Shown here: one piece after another, positions 26,501 through 37,927 of the stretch
Numbering within the stretch: position 1 is the first letter of the stretch
Layout: every line of letters starts with the position of its first letter
Origin: Phytoseiulus persimilis
Lineage: Eukaryota > Arthropoda > Arachnida > Mesostigmata > Phytoseiidae
NCBI GenBank assembly: GCA_037576195.1
Contig: CM075102.1
Coordinates: forward strand, 15,682,745 to 15,746,744
Length of the DNA stretch: 64,000 nt
Reading direction: 5' to 3'
Notes under the pieces: generated by a model
Told to the model about the DNA's origin: nothing
What the model saw: the letters and a program-made list of their open reading frames with translations, nothing else
Database searches by the model: none
Made by a program: the position numbers and the translations under genes

Positions 26501-29500
26501 GTGAGCCGTCGGAGGGACCGTCCGGGGTCTGGCTGCTTGGCTGGGTGGATTGCATTGTTCTTCAACGAGCCGACCCCTCTCGGGCATCTCTTTGTTTCAA
26601 GGAGGCCAAGCGGACTCTAGGAGCGCGCTCATCCACTCATCACTAGAGACTCCAACTCAGCAGCCTAACCCGAGGTATTGTACGAGAGGACAACGAGGCA
26701 CCGCGGCGGCGCTTCCATTCAACAACAACAACGACGTCCCAGACTCCTCATAATGAAGTTCACATCATCATCGTCGCTACCACGACGATTACGCTGTCGC
26801 GCTTTCGAATGATTCGGACCAGAAAACATTAACAATCTTGTGGCTGGGAGCTCAACGTCCAGACCCTCGTCGGATTGAATTTGCGAAATCGCCGAGGATC
26901 CGACAAAGCATCATCATGGCCGAGTCCTGAGTTTCCAAGCGGCGGAAAGTCGTGGACAGCAGGTGCAATATGGATGGGGATGACGATGGATGAGTTTGCG
27001 GTTCTGAACGAATTCCACAGTATTCCTTGACATGCTCGCTCTTCTATCGGCAATCCTTCCGTAGCGGATCACGGACGGATGCGAAGAGGTTATCGAGTGA
27101 TCACACATACCGACGAATTGGGGGCTACAAGTCTCAAAACTCGGAATGCGGTCTTCGACGATCGACCTGAGCTATGCAGGAGCCGAGAAGTCGAATGACT
27201 AAGGCCGTGTGAATAGCTTAGAGTCGAGGGATCGGCGTGCATCCTCCACCGGATTCAGCGAGCGAGCGGTCGACTGGGCGATCTGGACAACGATCTGCAT
27301 TGAATTTATTTTTGTTTATCACTCAGACGACGACGAGTCAAGGAATCGGACAACGAGACGCCTCGAGGGAAGAAGTTAAAAATAAAAATTCTGCCGCAAT
27401 TTTTAGAAAACCAGGGGTCGTTTGGCCATTTGCTGCCGCCCCTCGGTCCCCCGCGCGACGACCGCTGTTGTTGTTTAGGGGAGACGATCCCTACGGAGGA
27501 ATAGATGTTTGTTCCTCGCCGGACTAAACTGTGACTCACACAAGATGCACAATATCCGTTGCGAAGGAGGGAAAACTAGGGGAGCTACCTCCAGCTCGGG
27601 TGGGACACCCGAGGGCCAAGAGGGACCGCGATGCGCGAGTGGGCAGCGCTGGCCGGCCGTTTGTCCATTTGGAGGGGCGATTCCCTCGAAAATAGAAAAT
27701 CTCCATTCGACACGCTCGGCTGAATTCTTGTTGAATAAACTTGAAGGGATCTTATGAAAATCAACGAAAAAACCGTGACCCCTCAGCTGGTGTCTTCCGA
27801 GCTGGATTCCGAGGCTTCATTGAAACTATCCCACAGGCAGTCCGCCGGAGAGAATTTAACGATACGCTTTATTCTCAAAGCTTCTTACCTGCAATCTCCT
27901 TCTTCTGTTCTGTGATCTCGGATCTGATCATTGACCAGGAATCAAAAGTCAGGATCTAAATTGAATTGCAGCTGTTGGACTAATGGATCCCGTATGCTGG
28001 ATCGAGAACGATTTAGAAGGACAGGGCTCAGGAGAGAAAATGTCAAAAACTTGAACACTAGGAGATGACCAAGCGGGTGGACTACGTTCCCCCCGAGCTG
28101 GACAATGGTTTTTGTTTGTTGTTTTTTATGTCGGAGTCTACAACTCGATTAAGACCTTAAACGAAGTCGAGCACAGCGGATCGTAGTCAATGCGCAGCAA
28201 TATTTAGCGCATCTCGAGTCCATTAGCTCGAAGTCCACTTGGCCGTTCCTGTTTTGCATAAAAGCATCTCTCTCAAGTCGGGGTCCGAGCCGTGGAAGCA
28301 TTGGTATAAGAAACCACGAGCGCCGAAACGTAGGGATGTCCTGGAATTGCGGTAAGCGAACATAGCCCCGCAGTAACCTGAACAGGATGCGGCCCGGAAG
28401 TGTTTTTACAACGTTTTCTCAAGGATGCCCCGAGTTCCGAATGAGTCGTTTTTCCTCTAAAACAGCTGATCTGGTTCCGTTCGATCGCCGAGGTCCTCTA
28501 ACGAAACCTGCGCGTTACAGGGAAACGCGAAAGCAGAATATCGATCGGGATCCTCCCACGGGGGCTTCTAGAGACTCATCGAGGTGGGGTGCAACCGTGC
28601 CGTGCGTGCCGCACGGATGAATGCCCACAGGGACCACTCGCAATCGCACCGCACAAAAAGTTTCCCAATGCTTTCTGCGCCAGAGGTTATTCCAGATCAA
28701 GCCTCACTTTTTCGAATCGTTCGCTTCTGAAAAATTCCAGTGAATCAGTCCCAGGCGCTTGAGGTGTATATTAATAGGTTGGAGATTCGAGCAGTTCAGT
28801 GGAATTCATTGAGATCGAGACCTTGTAGTCGTCGGCTTTCTCCAGCAGCCTCTTTGCGCGGAAGCCTCGGGGACTGTGTTTGACTTTTCAGGTATCTGGT
28901 CAGCTGCCACGATCGATCGCGACCCAAAGAGGGTGAGACGAACAACGATTTCCAAGACCCATGGTTCTCCAAAGAATTGTTCCGTGAACGAATCCTGGTT
29001 CCAAACTCATCTTCAATCGCCAGCTCAGTGGGTCGAGGCAGAGGTCTGAGGAGCTTTCTGAGAAACAGATACCGGTACATCGATGCAGGTCGACATCGCT
29101 GTTCTCGAATTCCGAGCTGACAGCCTTCAGCCTCCGTCCAGAGCAGAGATGGCGATGCTCGTCGACGTCGCTCAGAGAGCTCGAGCGACTGCCGTCACAG
29201 TTCGATCCAACGTCGCAAATGTCTCGCTCGTTCTCGACGAAGAGTTCCATTCGGTTTCCGCTTCTTCGCAACTAATCCTCCCCTAATAACCTCTCAGCTG
29301 CTGACCCACCGACCATCCAGTTCGCTCGCCAGCCGACCGGGCGACCGGCAGCAGCCATCCACTCGTCGTTCTTAATGCAAATATGGAGATATTTTTTAAT
29401 TACAACTTTTCCTTGGAGCGTTCATTAGCGCAGCAGCAGCCCCTTCGGTCCGCTTCTGCTCTCTCGCTCACTCGACACATCCAGCGAGTGCACTCTAATT

Positions 29501-32058
29501 TCTCTCGTGTCTTTCAGCCGCCATCCTTGCTTTTTCGTCGTTTCTTCAAACTCTCAACTTTCTCCACTCGCAGGCAGGCCACCCCAGCGGCTCGCTGGCT
29601 CCGTCCACTCAGCCAGTGGAGAAAAAGACAGAAATTCAATTTCGAATCTCCATCGGAGTCTGCGAACAGCAGCGACGAGGCTTCCGTTTCGTCACTCGTT
29701 GAAAGATGAATGTCCGAGAAGGCTGGACAGCCGAACGATGCGGCCTTAGAGTATCTGGGGAACATGTTCAGAAGTACGCGCCGGAAGACTTGTTCTTGTT
29801 CTCGAATTCGGAATCTCATACCGAGGATTCCGGAAGGGCATCGTCATAGGTTTCATTCCCCACTTCTTTCGAGCATTGCAATGGGTCGATGTTCTTCAAG
29901 GATTTTTGGAGTGCTCTCCGATTGCAGTGATTCTTCGCTCATCACCCCGCATCCGAGGGTTGAGTACCTCTCGGGAAAAGTTTTGGCTTCGCTACGCGAG
30001 AATTCCCTCAGATGACAAGCTCCATGGCGCAGTGGGATTCCTCGATGATCGTTCCCGCCCGGAAAAAGCTCGAGACGAACGTTCACCACCCAACTCACTC
30101 TGAACCGATTAGAGAGGTAGCTACGTTGATATTTCTGAACGCATTTTCAAGCTTGTTGTCGCTGATTTCGCCGGAGGGACGGACAGATTTTACGGGTGCG
30201 ATGCCGTCCAACCTCGATCGTTGGATGGACCGGAAAGAGACGGGAAAGCTCCATCGAGTTACGGTCGCCTGTGGAAACTTAACTGTACACTCACTATCCA
30301 TGATTGCTGCTGTGACTTGAGTCACTAGTCACCGGAACCATGACCGCAGCGGGTCGCCGTCACTACTCCTAATAGTTGGTCATGCGAAGATGTAAATAGA
30401 CAGGGTGAGGCTAGACTTTGGTCACGCAATTTTCTTTCGCTCAAGAATGATCGGATTCCCGATGCCCTTCCAACGATCGATAGCTAAAAGGATGTCACAC
30501 TTTTTCGCTTTCATTCGCGCAAATCGGTCAAGAATCTTCAATTCTAGCTCATGAAATGCCCTCCTCTTTCGGACTTGCTCCGCAAAGCTGACCAAAAAAA
30601 AACGTTCGGACTCAATCGATCGAACTCATATCATTTCCATCGGTTGCCGGGAAGGATTCCATCAACATGCTATTGGAAATGGCGAGAGTCGGTCCAGAGC
30701 ACGGAAATGGCGGCCGCTCTCATCAGCCTCATGAAATTCGTTAACAAACTCTCTTCCCCGATGCTCCCTCGCGTTTCTCCTCCGAGAAGCCGAATTCGAA
30801 GAGTTTCCCAGTGGAAAGAAGTTGTAAGATTGGCTCAAAATATGAGATCGGTGGGTCGATATGACTGCAATATCCTCCTCCCAAGAATCGAGGTTTTCCA
30901 ATTGCTTGTCCTAGAAGGAAAAACTGGAATAACCCGACACAATCCGGAAATTTTAGACCGATCAGTGGGCAAAAGAAGGAACGGTTCGGAAGTTCCCGAC
31001 TCACGTTGACTACTGGATATATCCGAGGCTGAAAAATCTAGAGTTCGTTTGATCGAGGCTGACAGAGTTGCGGTTCTACGGAATACTCTGCTGTTTTCGA
31101 GAAATTCCTGTATCGATTTTCAAATCGAGTTCGAGAGAATCATTTCGTCGTTGTTCGCCGCTCTCTTCCGGCCTGCCTGGAAAGGAGCATCCGAACAAGA
31201 GAGGAGCGCTCTTCGGTATCCTTAACCGGTTTCGAGATGATACAGGAGACCCCGCCGAATAGACCCTTCTCTTTTTTCGTATCGCCACAAGAGACACGGA
31301 GCTCGTGGCGCCGTCTGGCGGCTCTCATACTGAACATCGTATGCTGAAGTCGGAGACCTGAAGCTCAAGGATGTCAATAATTGTGCTATGAGATGGGATT
31401 TTGCGGTGCGTTCCGCGTCGCTTCGAACTCAAAATCCCGAGGACCCGTCGAGCGTTTCCGGTCGTCCCGCAAGTAAAACGTTGAAACTTCCGACGGGAGT
31501 TTCCGTCAAGTTGATATGATGAGAGCAGCTCGGCGTTGGAGGTCGTGAAATAGAGTATCATTGCAACCTGGAAACGGTTGGAAGCGAAGAAAGCGTGGTC
31601 GTAGGGATACGTGTGCGGCCATCTTCAAGATAGAACGATATTCATGGGAATGATGGGGATTCCGTTTCCCCCGACAGCTCCGTCGCTCGAACAGGCTCTA
31701 CTTCTGTGATCTGAAAACGCCCGAACAGCTCCGATGCGACAGACTCTCGAATCGAGGCAACGAAAATAGGTATCGACTTCATCTTTCAATGCTGAAGCGG
31801 AGAGAAGCACGCGGCACTCTCGTATTCGCATCCTTCTTGAATTATTCCTGACATTTTCCTAGGATGTAATTCCCTCGATTCCCCAGCCTAACGTGGTTTC
31901 CCCTCACAGGATATCTGAGGGTCCTGGGTGGGGATCGTTCAACGAGGATCTGTGACTTATCGCTCGAGCCGAGTCCTATCTCTCATGTTCCCGGGAGGTC
32001 CATAGAAGTATGAGCCAAGGCATTGGCTCCTTTCTTGGCCCGTGGCCTCGCTGACGCT

Positions 32059-32073
32059 AGAGAGAGAGAGAGA
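32059..32073. repeat. AG dinucleotide microsatellite
   Basis: About seven AG units on the plus strand, just upstream of the LINE-bearing stretch. Confidence 0.8.
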
Positions 32074-32889
32074 AGAAGTCGAGGCCCTCTGAAACGCCTC
32101 TCAAGCTCTGAGGGAGGAGACGAGCAAGTCCCGCTCCCAATATTATGCTGAACTTTGATAGTGATTCCACAGAACCGAAATCTTATGATGGCTACTATTC
32201 CTGTCCGCGTGAAGTATCATCAGAACGATCATCGTGAACGGTTTCCCTGAATTCTCCCAGGAACATTATCAGGATAACCCACCCCAAGAGTAGCCCAAAT
32301 CCTTCCCTGAAGTTACATAGGAACGACCCAGTCTGTGAGTATCCTCGAACGCCTCCTTGAGCATGATCAGGAGTATTCATATGTCCATGGAGGCCTAGCA
32401 GAGAGACAGCACTTGTAAAGGGGTGAACGTCGAGGAGACCTTCGCGTCTTTGCGGCGAGGGAGGGGCGGTGATCTGCAAGTTCCAGGTCATCCAGATCAC
32501 GGCTGGCAGAGTGTGTCGCACAATGACTTCCAATCATTGCCTTCCTTACCTTCGTGTGGCGGAATGGTGTATACCAGCTCTACAACACGGCCCAAGTCTC
32601 ATGCCGATCCGCTTAGTGGCGTCGAAGACGAGCTTACATGCACGAACTTAGAAAAACGATTTTCACACATACAGACCTGTGCAATTCACCGTACGAGAGC
32701 TGGGTTGAAGGCCGTATGGCGTACCGCAAGACGGAACAGGAATGCGCCAAGTCATACAAAGGACCTCACAAAGGATTTACAATCACAGCAGAACTGCGAT
32801 GAAGCCGTTCAGCTCATTTTCGAGTATATACAGGAGCAGCGATGCAAACGTTGCTTTCTCGGATGACAGTCGACGACTCTTCGAGTTGA

Positions 32890-35212
32890 TAAGACGGGAG
32901 TTGCAGTGAACTGCACTTTTTGTAGCATCGTCAGCGGCTCATAGGGAGTCAGCGGCTGTTCAGAAGGAACGAGGCCTTGGCCAGACGGCCATGCCGATGC
33001 GAGAAGCAAACGACGGGGAGCCGCTGAAGTTGAAAGATTGGCAATGTATACAAGGAGGGCGATCATTGCTCAGCGATCCAACCACGTACCAATCATACAC
33101 CACTTCATAGAACTACGTAGAAGACTCGCATGGCTCAAACTCGGCCTTGGCAGCTTCGGTGGGAGAACATTTTCCAGGCTTCATGCACCTGATTCCCGCA
33201 GTACAGAGCAGTTGAGCCTCTGGCGGAGCTGGAGCAAGGGACGAGAAAAAACTTCACGCCCACACTCTAAGCCACATTTCGGAACAGGCCTTACCTCTTG
33301 AGTTTACTTTCGGCTGGAACGTTGCAGCGGTGAGGATATTCGCTCCGTCTCCCGAACGATCATCGAAACATATCGATCGGGAGGCAGATCCGGGCTGCCG
33401 ACGGAATGGAGCGTGAGAAGGGTCTATTTCCTCGAAAAACCGAACTCAACGAAAGGTAACCTTACTGCAGACGGACCCATCAATGTATCCGATGTTATAT
33501 ATCGAGAATTCACCAAAATACCGGGGGCGCACATAGGAGGAATGGACAGAGGAATCAAACCAGCTATCGAGAATGCAAAATGGGTTTAGGAAAGACCGCC
33601 GTGGCGAGGATAACATTTTTGTTCTAACAACGGCAATTGTGACCGCTTTTTTTTTTCTGGCGGGAGGGGAAATCCCTTCGGATACAAGAGATGGGACTTA
33701 CGTCCGTAAAAAAAAATTCGTAATTGTGACCGCTAGAACCCAACAAACGGGTCTGATCTGTGTGTTCTTGGATGCTACGGGAGTCGACGATCGCATCGAT
33801 GCTGTGGCAGGCCCTTGAGGAAAGAGGAATGAGCCCGGCATTGATAGAGCTAATCAAACACCTCAGTGAAGACACCTTTATCTTCCTTCGATACGGTGAC
33901 CATACCTCGAACAAGGTGACTATACCCACCGGATTTCGTCATGGGTTTCCTCTGTCCCCGACCCTCTTCAGCCTGGAATCGCGGATCTCGAGCGACAACT
34001 TCTCTCAAAAGAGATTGGCTTCAGATTCGCGGAAAGAGGCAATTCCTGGGATGTAAAGGAGAACGTTTACTTCACCATCCCTGGCCTGATGTTTGCCGAC
34101 GACATCGTTCAAATCGCAAACGAATGGAGGTACATGAAAACCTTTTTGTAGGTAACAACAGAATTTGGGGACACCCGGTCCGTCAAATACAATCTTGAAA
34201 AGAGCGGTATATTGGTTTTCTCTCGACCACACGCGATATATATCCAGAACGGAGACCCGAGTGTACAAGGGATGCGAATCCCAGAAGTAGAATCATACGA
34301 GCATCTCGGAATCGAATTATCAGCCAAAAAGACTACTTGGCCCAACCTTGGGGTCAGTTGACTGAAAAGGCGAACAGGGCGGTCCGAAAACTCAACGCGA
34401 GAACTCTCTGGATCTTCAACCGTTTCGAAGCATGAAAAATTCTCTGGAAAGCCACCACTGTTCCTCAACTCACATACTGCAATGCAGCATTTACAATGCC
34501 CAAGAGACTGAGCAACCTCATCGAAAACAGGCAAAGAGATGCGGGAAGATCGGCTCAGGGGATACCCCACTCCGTATCGAGGGAGTTAGGTGAGGGAGAA
34601 CCAGGTTCGAGCACTATCGACGCCCGAGAACCATGAGCAAAACGATGTACTGTGAAAGGGTAAGATCCATGGACCCAACAAGATGGCCCAAGCTTTACCG
34701 AGCTAACAAACACCACGATCACAGCAACAGATAGACTCAAGAAATTGAGATTACGATTCGATCTGAGAAACCTCTGAACCCTACATGGAAACATAACGTG
34801 GAAGCCGAATCCACACTGGGCATACATCGACAATTCATTGAGACAAGAGGTCTCCAACTGGATGTGTACGATAAGTCGCGGAGCAGTCGGCTTTTGGCGT
34901 TGACAAGAACAGGAATGTTCAACACCGAAACCCAACAACATAGCCGCGATCCTTCGATCGACGTTATCTGCAACATATGAGAAAGACCTGGAACGGACAA
35001 AAACTCGTCGTTCCGGAATGCTGAGAAGGAGGGTAACCCCACGAGAATCCCCATTCGGAATTAGACTTCACCCCAACTCAACACCGAAGGACATCAGGAG
35101 GACCGAGGAAACCCGAGAAAAATTATCTGTGAACGCAAAACAATTCACCGCTGAAACGAAAGGGACCACATGCGCTCATAGAAGATCGATATAAATCCAA
35201 TCAATCAATCAA
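32890..35212 (+). mobile_element. decayed non-LTR retrotransposon (LINE), 3' part
   Basis: A reverse transcriptase fragment reads on the plus strand. Seen: an NGFRKDR-type segment near 33.58 kb; the SPTLF block (PLSPTLF, family form GxPLSPTLF) near 33.95 kb; the catalytic box LMFADDIVQIA near 34.09 kb; the thumb-type string VESYEHLGIEL near 34.29 kb; and a long C-terminal stretch containing VPQLTYCNAAF and LIENRQRDAGRSA near 34.46-34.55 kb. The reading moves between frames and meets stops several times, so the copy is inactive. The 3' end is marked by the tetranucleotide tail (TCAA)n at 35197-35212, as some LINE families have instead of poly(A). Sequence back to about 32.4 kb may also belong to it (a C-x2-C string near 32.92 kb), but the 5' limit is uncertain and I see no target-site duplication. 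The clade is not resolved. Confidence 0.8.
35197..35212 (+). repeat. AATC tail of the LINE
   Basis: Tandem TCAA/AATC units directly after the last homologous LINE sequence, consistent with a short tandem-repeat 3' tail made during target-primed reverse transcription. The link to the family is inference. Confidence 0.6.
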
Positions 35213-37015
35213 GACTGCGGTGAGGTTTCTCGTCTCACATTTTACTCTGGTTGTCAACTGCTATGTGGTTTTTCTTGCTCGCCACTATTCAATCATACAT
35301 GTAGCACTCAAGTGAAGCTTTTCTGAACATTTCTGTGGCTTTGAATCGCGGAGGGCTGATCACCGACGAGGCGAACCCTGTTTATCACCAAAGTTTGATG
35401 GGCGGTTGGAGCCGTCCACCGAATCATGGGCAATGAGATACGTCTCCTGCCTGATCGAGTCGACAGCAAGCTTCTGGCGGGAACGACCGCGCTGCTGGTC
35501 GATAAATGATTCATTTGGAAAGCGTCTCGTGTCCGACATACGAGCTCCTAGGTTCCGGCTCGACTCCCACTGAAAACTCTTCCCTCCTTGAGATTATTTC
35601 AAGCCCTGGCGAATTCATCGACTTGTATAGGCAGCACGAAGTCCCAAGCACGCAGACGCCGTCTGGATCGATTTTCTACACGGGGATCGCACCGCTAGAG
35701 GCCACACATCTGTACAAAACCGCAACCACAGACGGTGTAAGGAATTTGGAGACTCATGAAGCGTACTCGCCATGGGGAGGCTCTGTGGACCCGACAAGTT
35801 CACATCCTCGTTCCAGGATCTGCCTCTAGGAAATACGTCAGCGTCCTTCGGAAGCGAAGTTTGCAAATACTTTTCACGGCGGCAGGTCGATCGCATCGAG
35901 CGCTCCGGGACCGCTGGCCCTGACTGCCTCGTGATGGTCGTTCCTGATTATACAAAGACACGCTTGTCGGCTGTACACAGGAGAGCGAACAGTGGTCTGA
36001 TGGTCGAGTGGTGCCGTGATCTGAGAGTCCCGAGGATGTACCAAGTCACCCGATCGTCGGTCAGCCGTCTGAGTGGGGATATCGGACGAAGCCGAAATAT
36101 AAAATGAAAGCAGACCAACGGGGCTTCTTCTAATATGGACAGGAGTTGCCCCTGAACGGAACCAGCCATGAGTGTCGAAATATGTCTGCTGGGCAAAATC
36201 CGCTTGCGTGTTTTTTTGTCGAGTTGGATCAGGAAACCAGGCGGCAGAAATCGAGGCGAGCAGACAAGCCGTAGCTCCGACAGACAATAAATACACAGGA
36301 GGGAAAAGACTGAACGCCTCGGTTTGTTTCCGAAACAAACAGTCGCTCTGAACGAGTGGTGCTCCTTGCGATCTCACGTGATACAGAGCGAAACTGCGGG
36401 TCTCGTCGTTTCCAAAGGCGAGCTTTTTCTAAGCAGGTTTCAGTTGTGTTATCGTTTCCGTTCTCCGCTATTCGCCGACCCCCACGGCGGAAACTTGGAA
36501 AACTAAGTAGTGGACGACAGAGCGTGTAAGATAGTGTATGACTATTTATCGGTTCACATCACTTTCAGGCAGCGCTTCGAGGCCAAAGAAAAATAACGCG
36601 ATCCAGGACCTCAGTGATGGACGAGCGAGAGACAAAACTCCACAGGAGGAATGCTGCCTTTTGGACTCATTTCTCCGGATCGTGAGTTGGAAGAAGATTT
36701 CGAAGTATACGTCACAGCTCTCCGAACGCGTTGTTTGGTCACTGAGTCATGGAAATCGGTCGAGAGTTACCTCCAAGAGGTCGGCTCAGAGATCTCCCTT
36801 TTTTCAAAGGTTTCCATCGAGCGGCTTTAGTCGACGAACGTCAGATGATCGAGCTCGAGTCTGGTTTGATGCGCTCAGGGTTACCGAACCCAAAGACTAT
36901 GGTCGCGCGAGATTCAGGGCTTGGGAAAAGGGGGAAATCATCGTATCATCCTGAGAATCGCAGACAAAATGGCCTGCCGGGATACGTGCCCTACCAAAAG
37001 GAAACGATTTTCGAA
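35213..37015. other. no gene supported
   Basis: I see no domain, RNA gene or element end here. A plus-strand frame at about 35.5-35.8 kb (106 codons) has coding-like wobble bases but no family motif or clear splice context, so I do not call it. Confidence 0.4.
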
Positions 37016-37927
37016 AACTTGGAATGCTCATTTCTCGAGAACCAGTGGAGCTACGGCGCCGATAAAAAAACCCGTCATGAAGCTCTTTTCAAAGACCATC
37101 GAACGTCGGAGGCAGCGGGTCTCGTAAACCTCTTCTCCAGTTGAGGAAAATTGAAAACTCCTCGGTTCATACGGAAGGAGAAGGCTGACCACTTGCTCAG
37201 AGACCGCTAAAAGTACTCCTCTTCATTGTCTACTCGCAGGGCAAGTTTCATCCCGATGCGACTATGCGGGGCCGAGATATCAATGTTGAACATCGAACAC
37301 CGATGTTCAACATGATTCTTCAACATGGGAATGAAGCAGTTCTTTCCCAGATCTCGCTTGAAACCCAGCATTAAAATGGATAGAAGTCATCGAACCAGGT
37401 CATCTATCCGGAAATCATGGTCAGATCGATCCCGGCGGAATCACCCTCCCAGACTCGTCAAAGTATGCTCAAATCGGTCCCAGGATTACCCTTCTAGACT
37501 TGGAAAAGTGGGCTCAGATTGGTCCCGAAATCACCCCGATTGACCCCCAGCAGTATGGTCAGTGAGTCAGTATGGTCAGGGACCAATCTGAGCATACTCT
37601 TCCGAGTCTGGGAGGGTTGATTCCGGGATCGACTTCACCGCCGATGTTCAACTGTTGATTACTCGGCCCCGCAGACTCGCATTGGGATGAAACTTGCTCT
37701 GCGAGTAGATGATGAACGGGAGTACTTTCAGCGATATCTGAAAAAGTGGTCGGCCTTCTCCCTTCCGGGTGAACCAACGAGTTTTCAATTTTCCTCAACT
37801 GGAAAAGGGGTTTCGGAGACCCGCTGCCTACGACTTTCGATAGCCCTTGGGAATAGCTTCACAACGGTTTTTCATTTTATGGGCGCTGTAAAATCACACC
37901 CGATCGAGCGGTTCAAGGAGACTTGGA
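37016..37927. mobile_element. long fold-back (inverted-repeat) element
   Basis: The left arm (about 37016-37290) and right arm (about 37640-37927) are inverted, imperfect copies of each other. Matching landmarks are GGCAGCGGGTCTC, CCAGTTGAGGAAAATTGAAA, GAGAAGGC.GACCACTT and GCAAGTTTCATCCC on the left and their reverse complements on the right. Pairing resumes further in (37424-37481 against 37580-37637), so the whole 0.9 kb can fold into one long hairpin with a loop of about 100 bp. It resembles fold-back or MITE-like DNA elements. I could not define a target-site duplication. A transcript through it would be a long double-stranded RNA hairpin. Confidence 0.8.
37438..37637. repeat. 45-bp tandem repeat inside the fold-back, plus inverted copy
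   Basis: Units start near 37438 (ggaatcaccctcccagac), 37483 (ggattacccttctagac) and 37528 (gaaatcacccc), a period of 45 bp; the last is partial. Each full unit ends in a CTCA(A/G)AT(C/T)GGTCCC string. An inverted unit lies at 37580-37637. Confidence 0.75.

Larger units (their letters stand above)
1..32300. other. gene-poor region, no gene supported
   Basis: I read both strands and found no recognisable domain, no convincing chain of splice-compatible exons and no RNA gene. Open frames of 60-200 codons are frequent on both strands and often overlap each other in opposite orientation, as expected by chance at about 50% GC. None shows a family motif. The stretch holds many short period-3 and period-4 simple repeats, listed separately where clear. 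It could be intergenic sequence, a large intron or a regulatory domain of a gene outside the window; the sequence alone does not decide. Confidence 0.6.
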
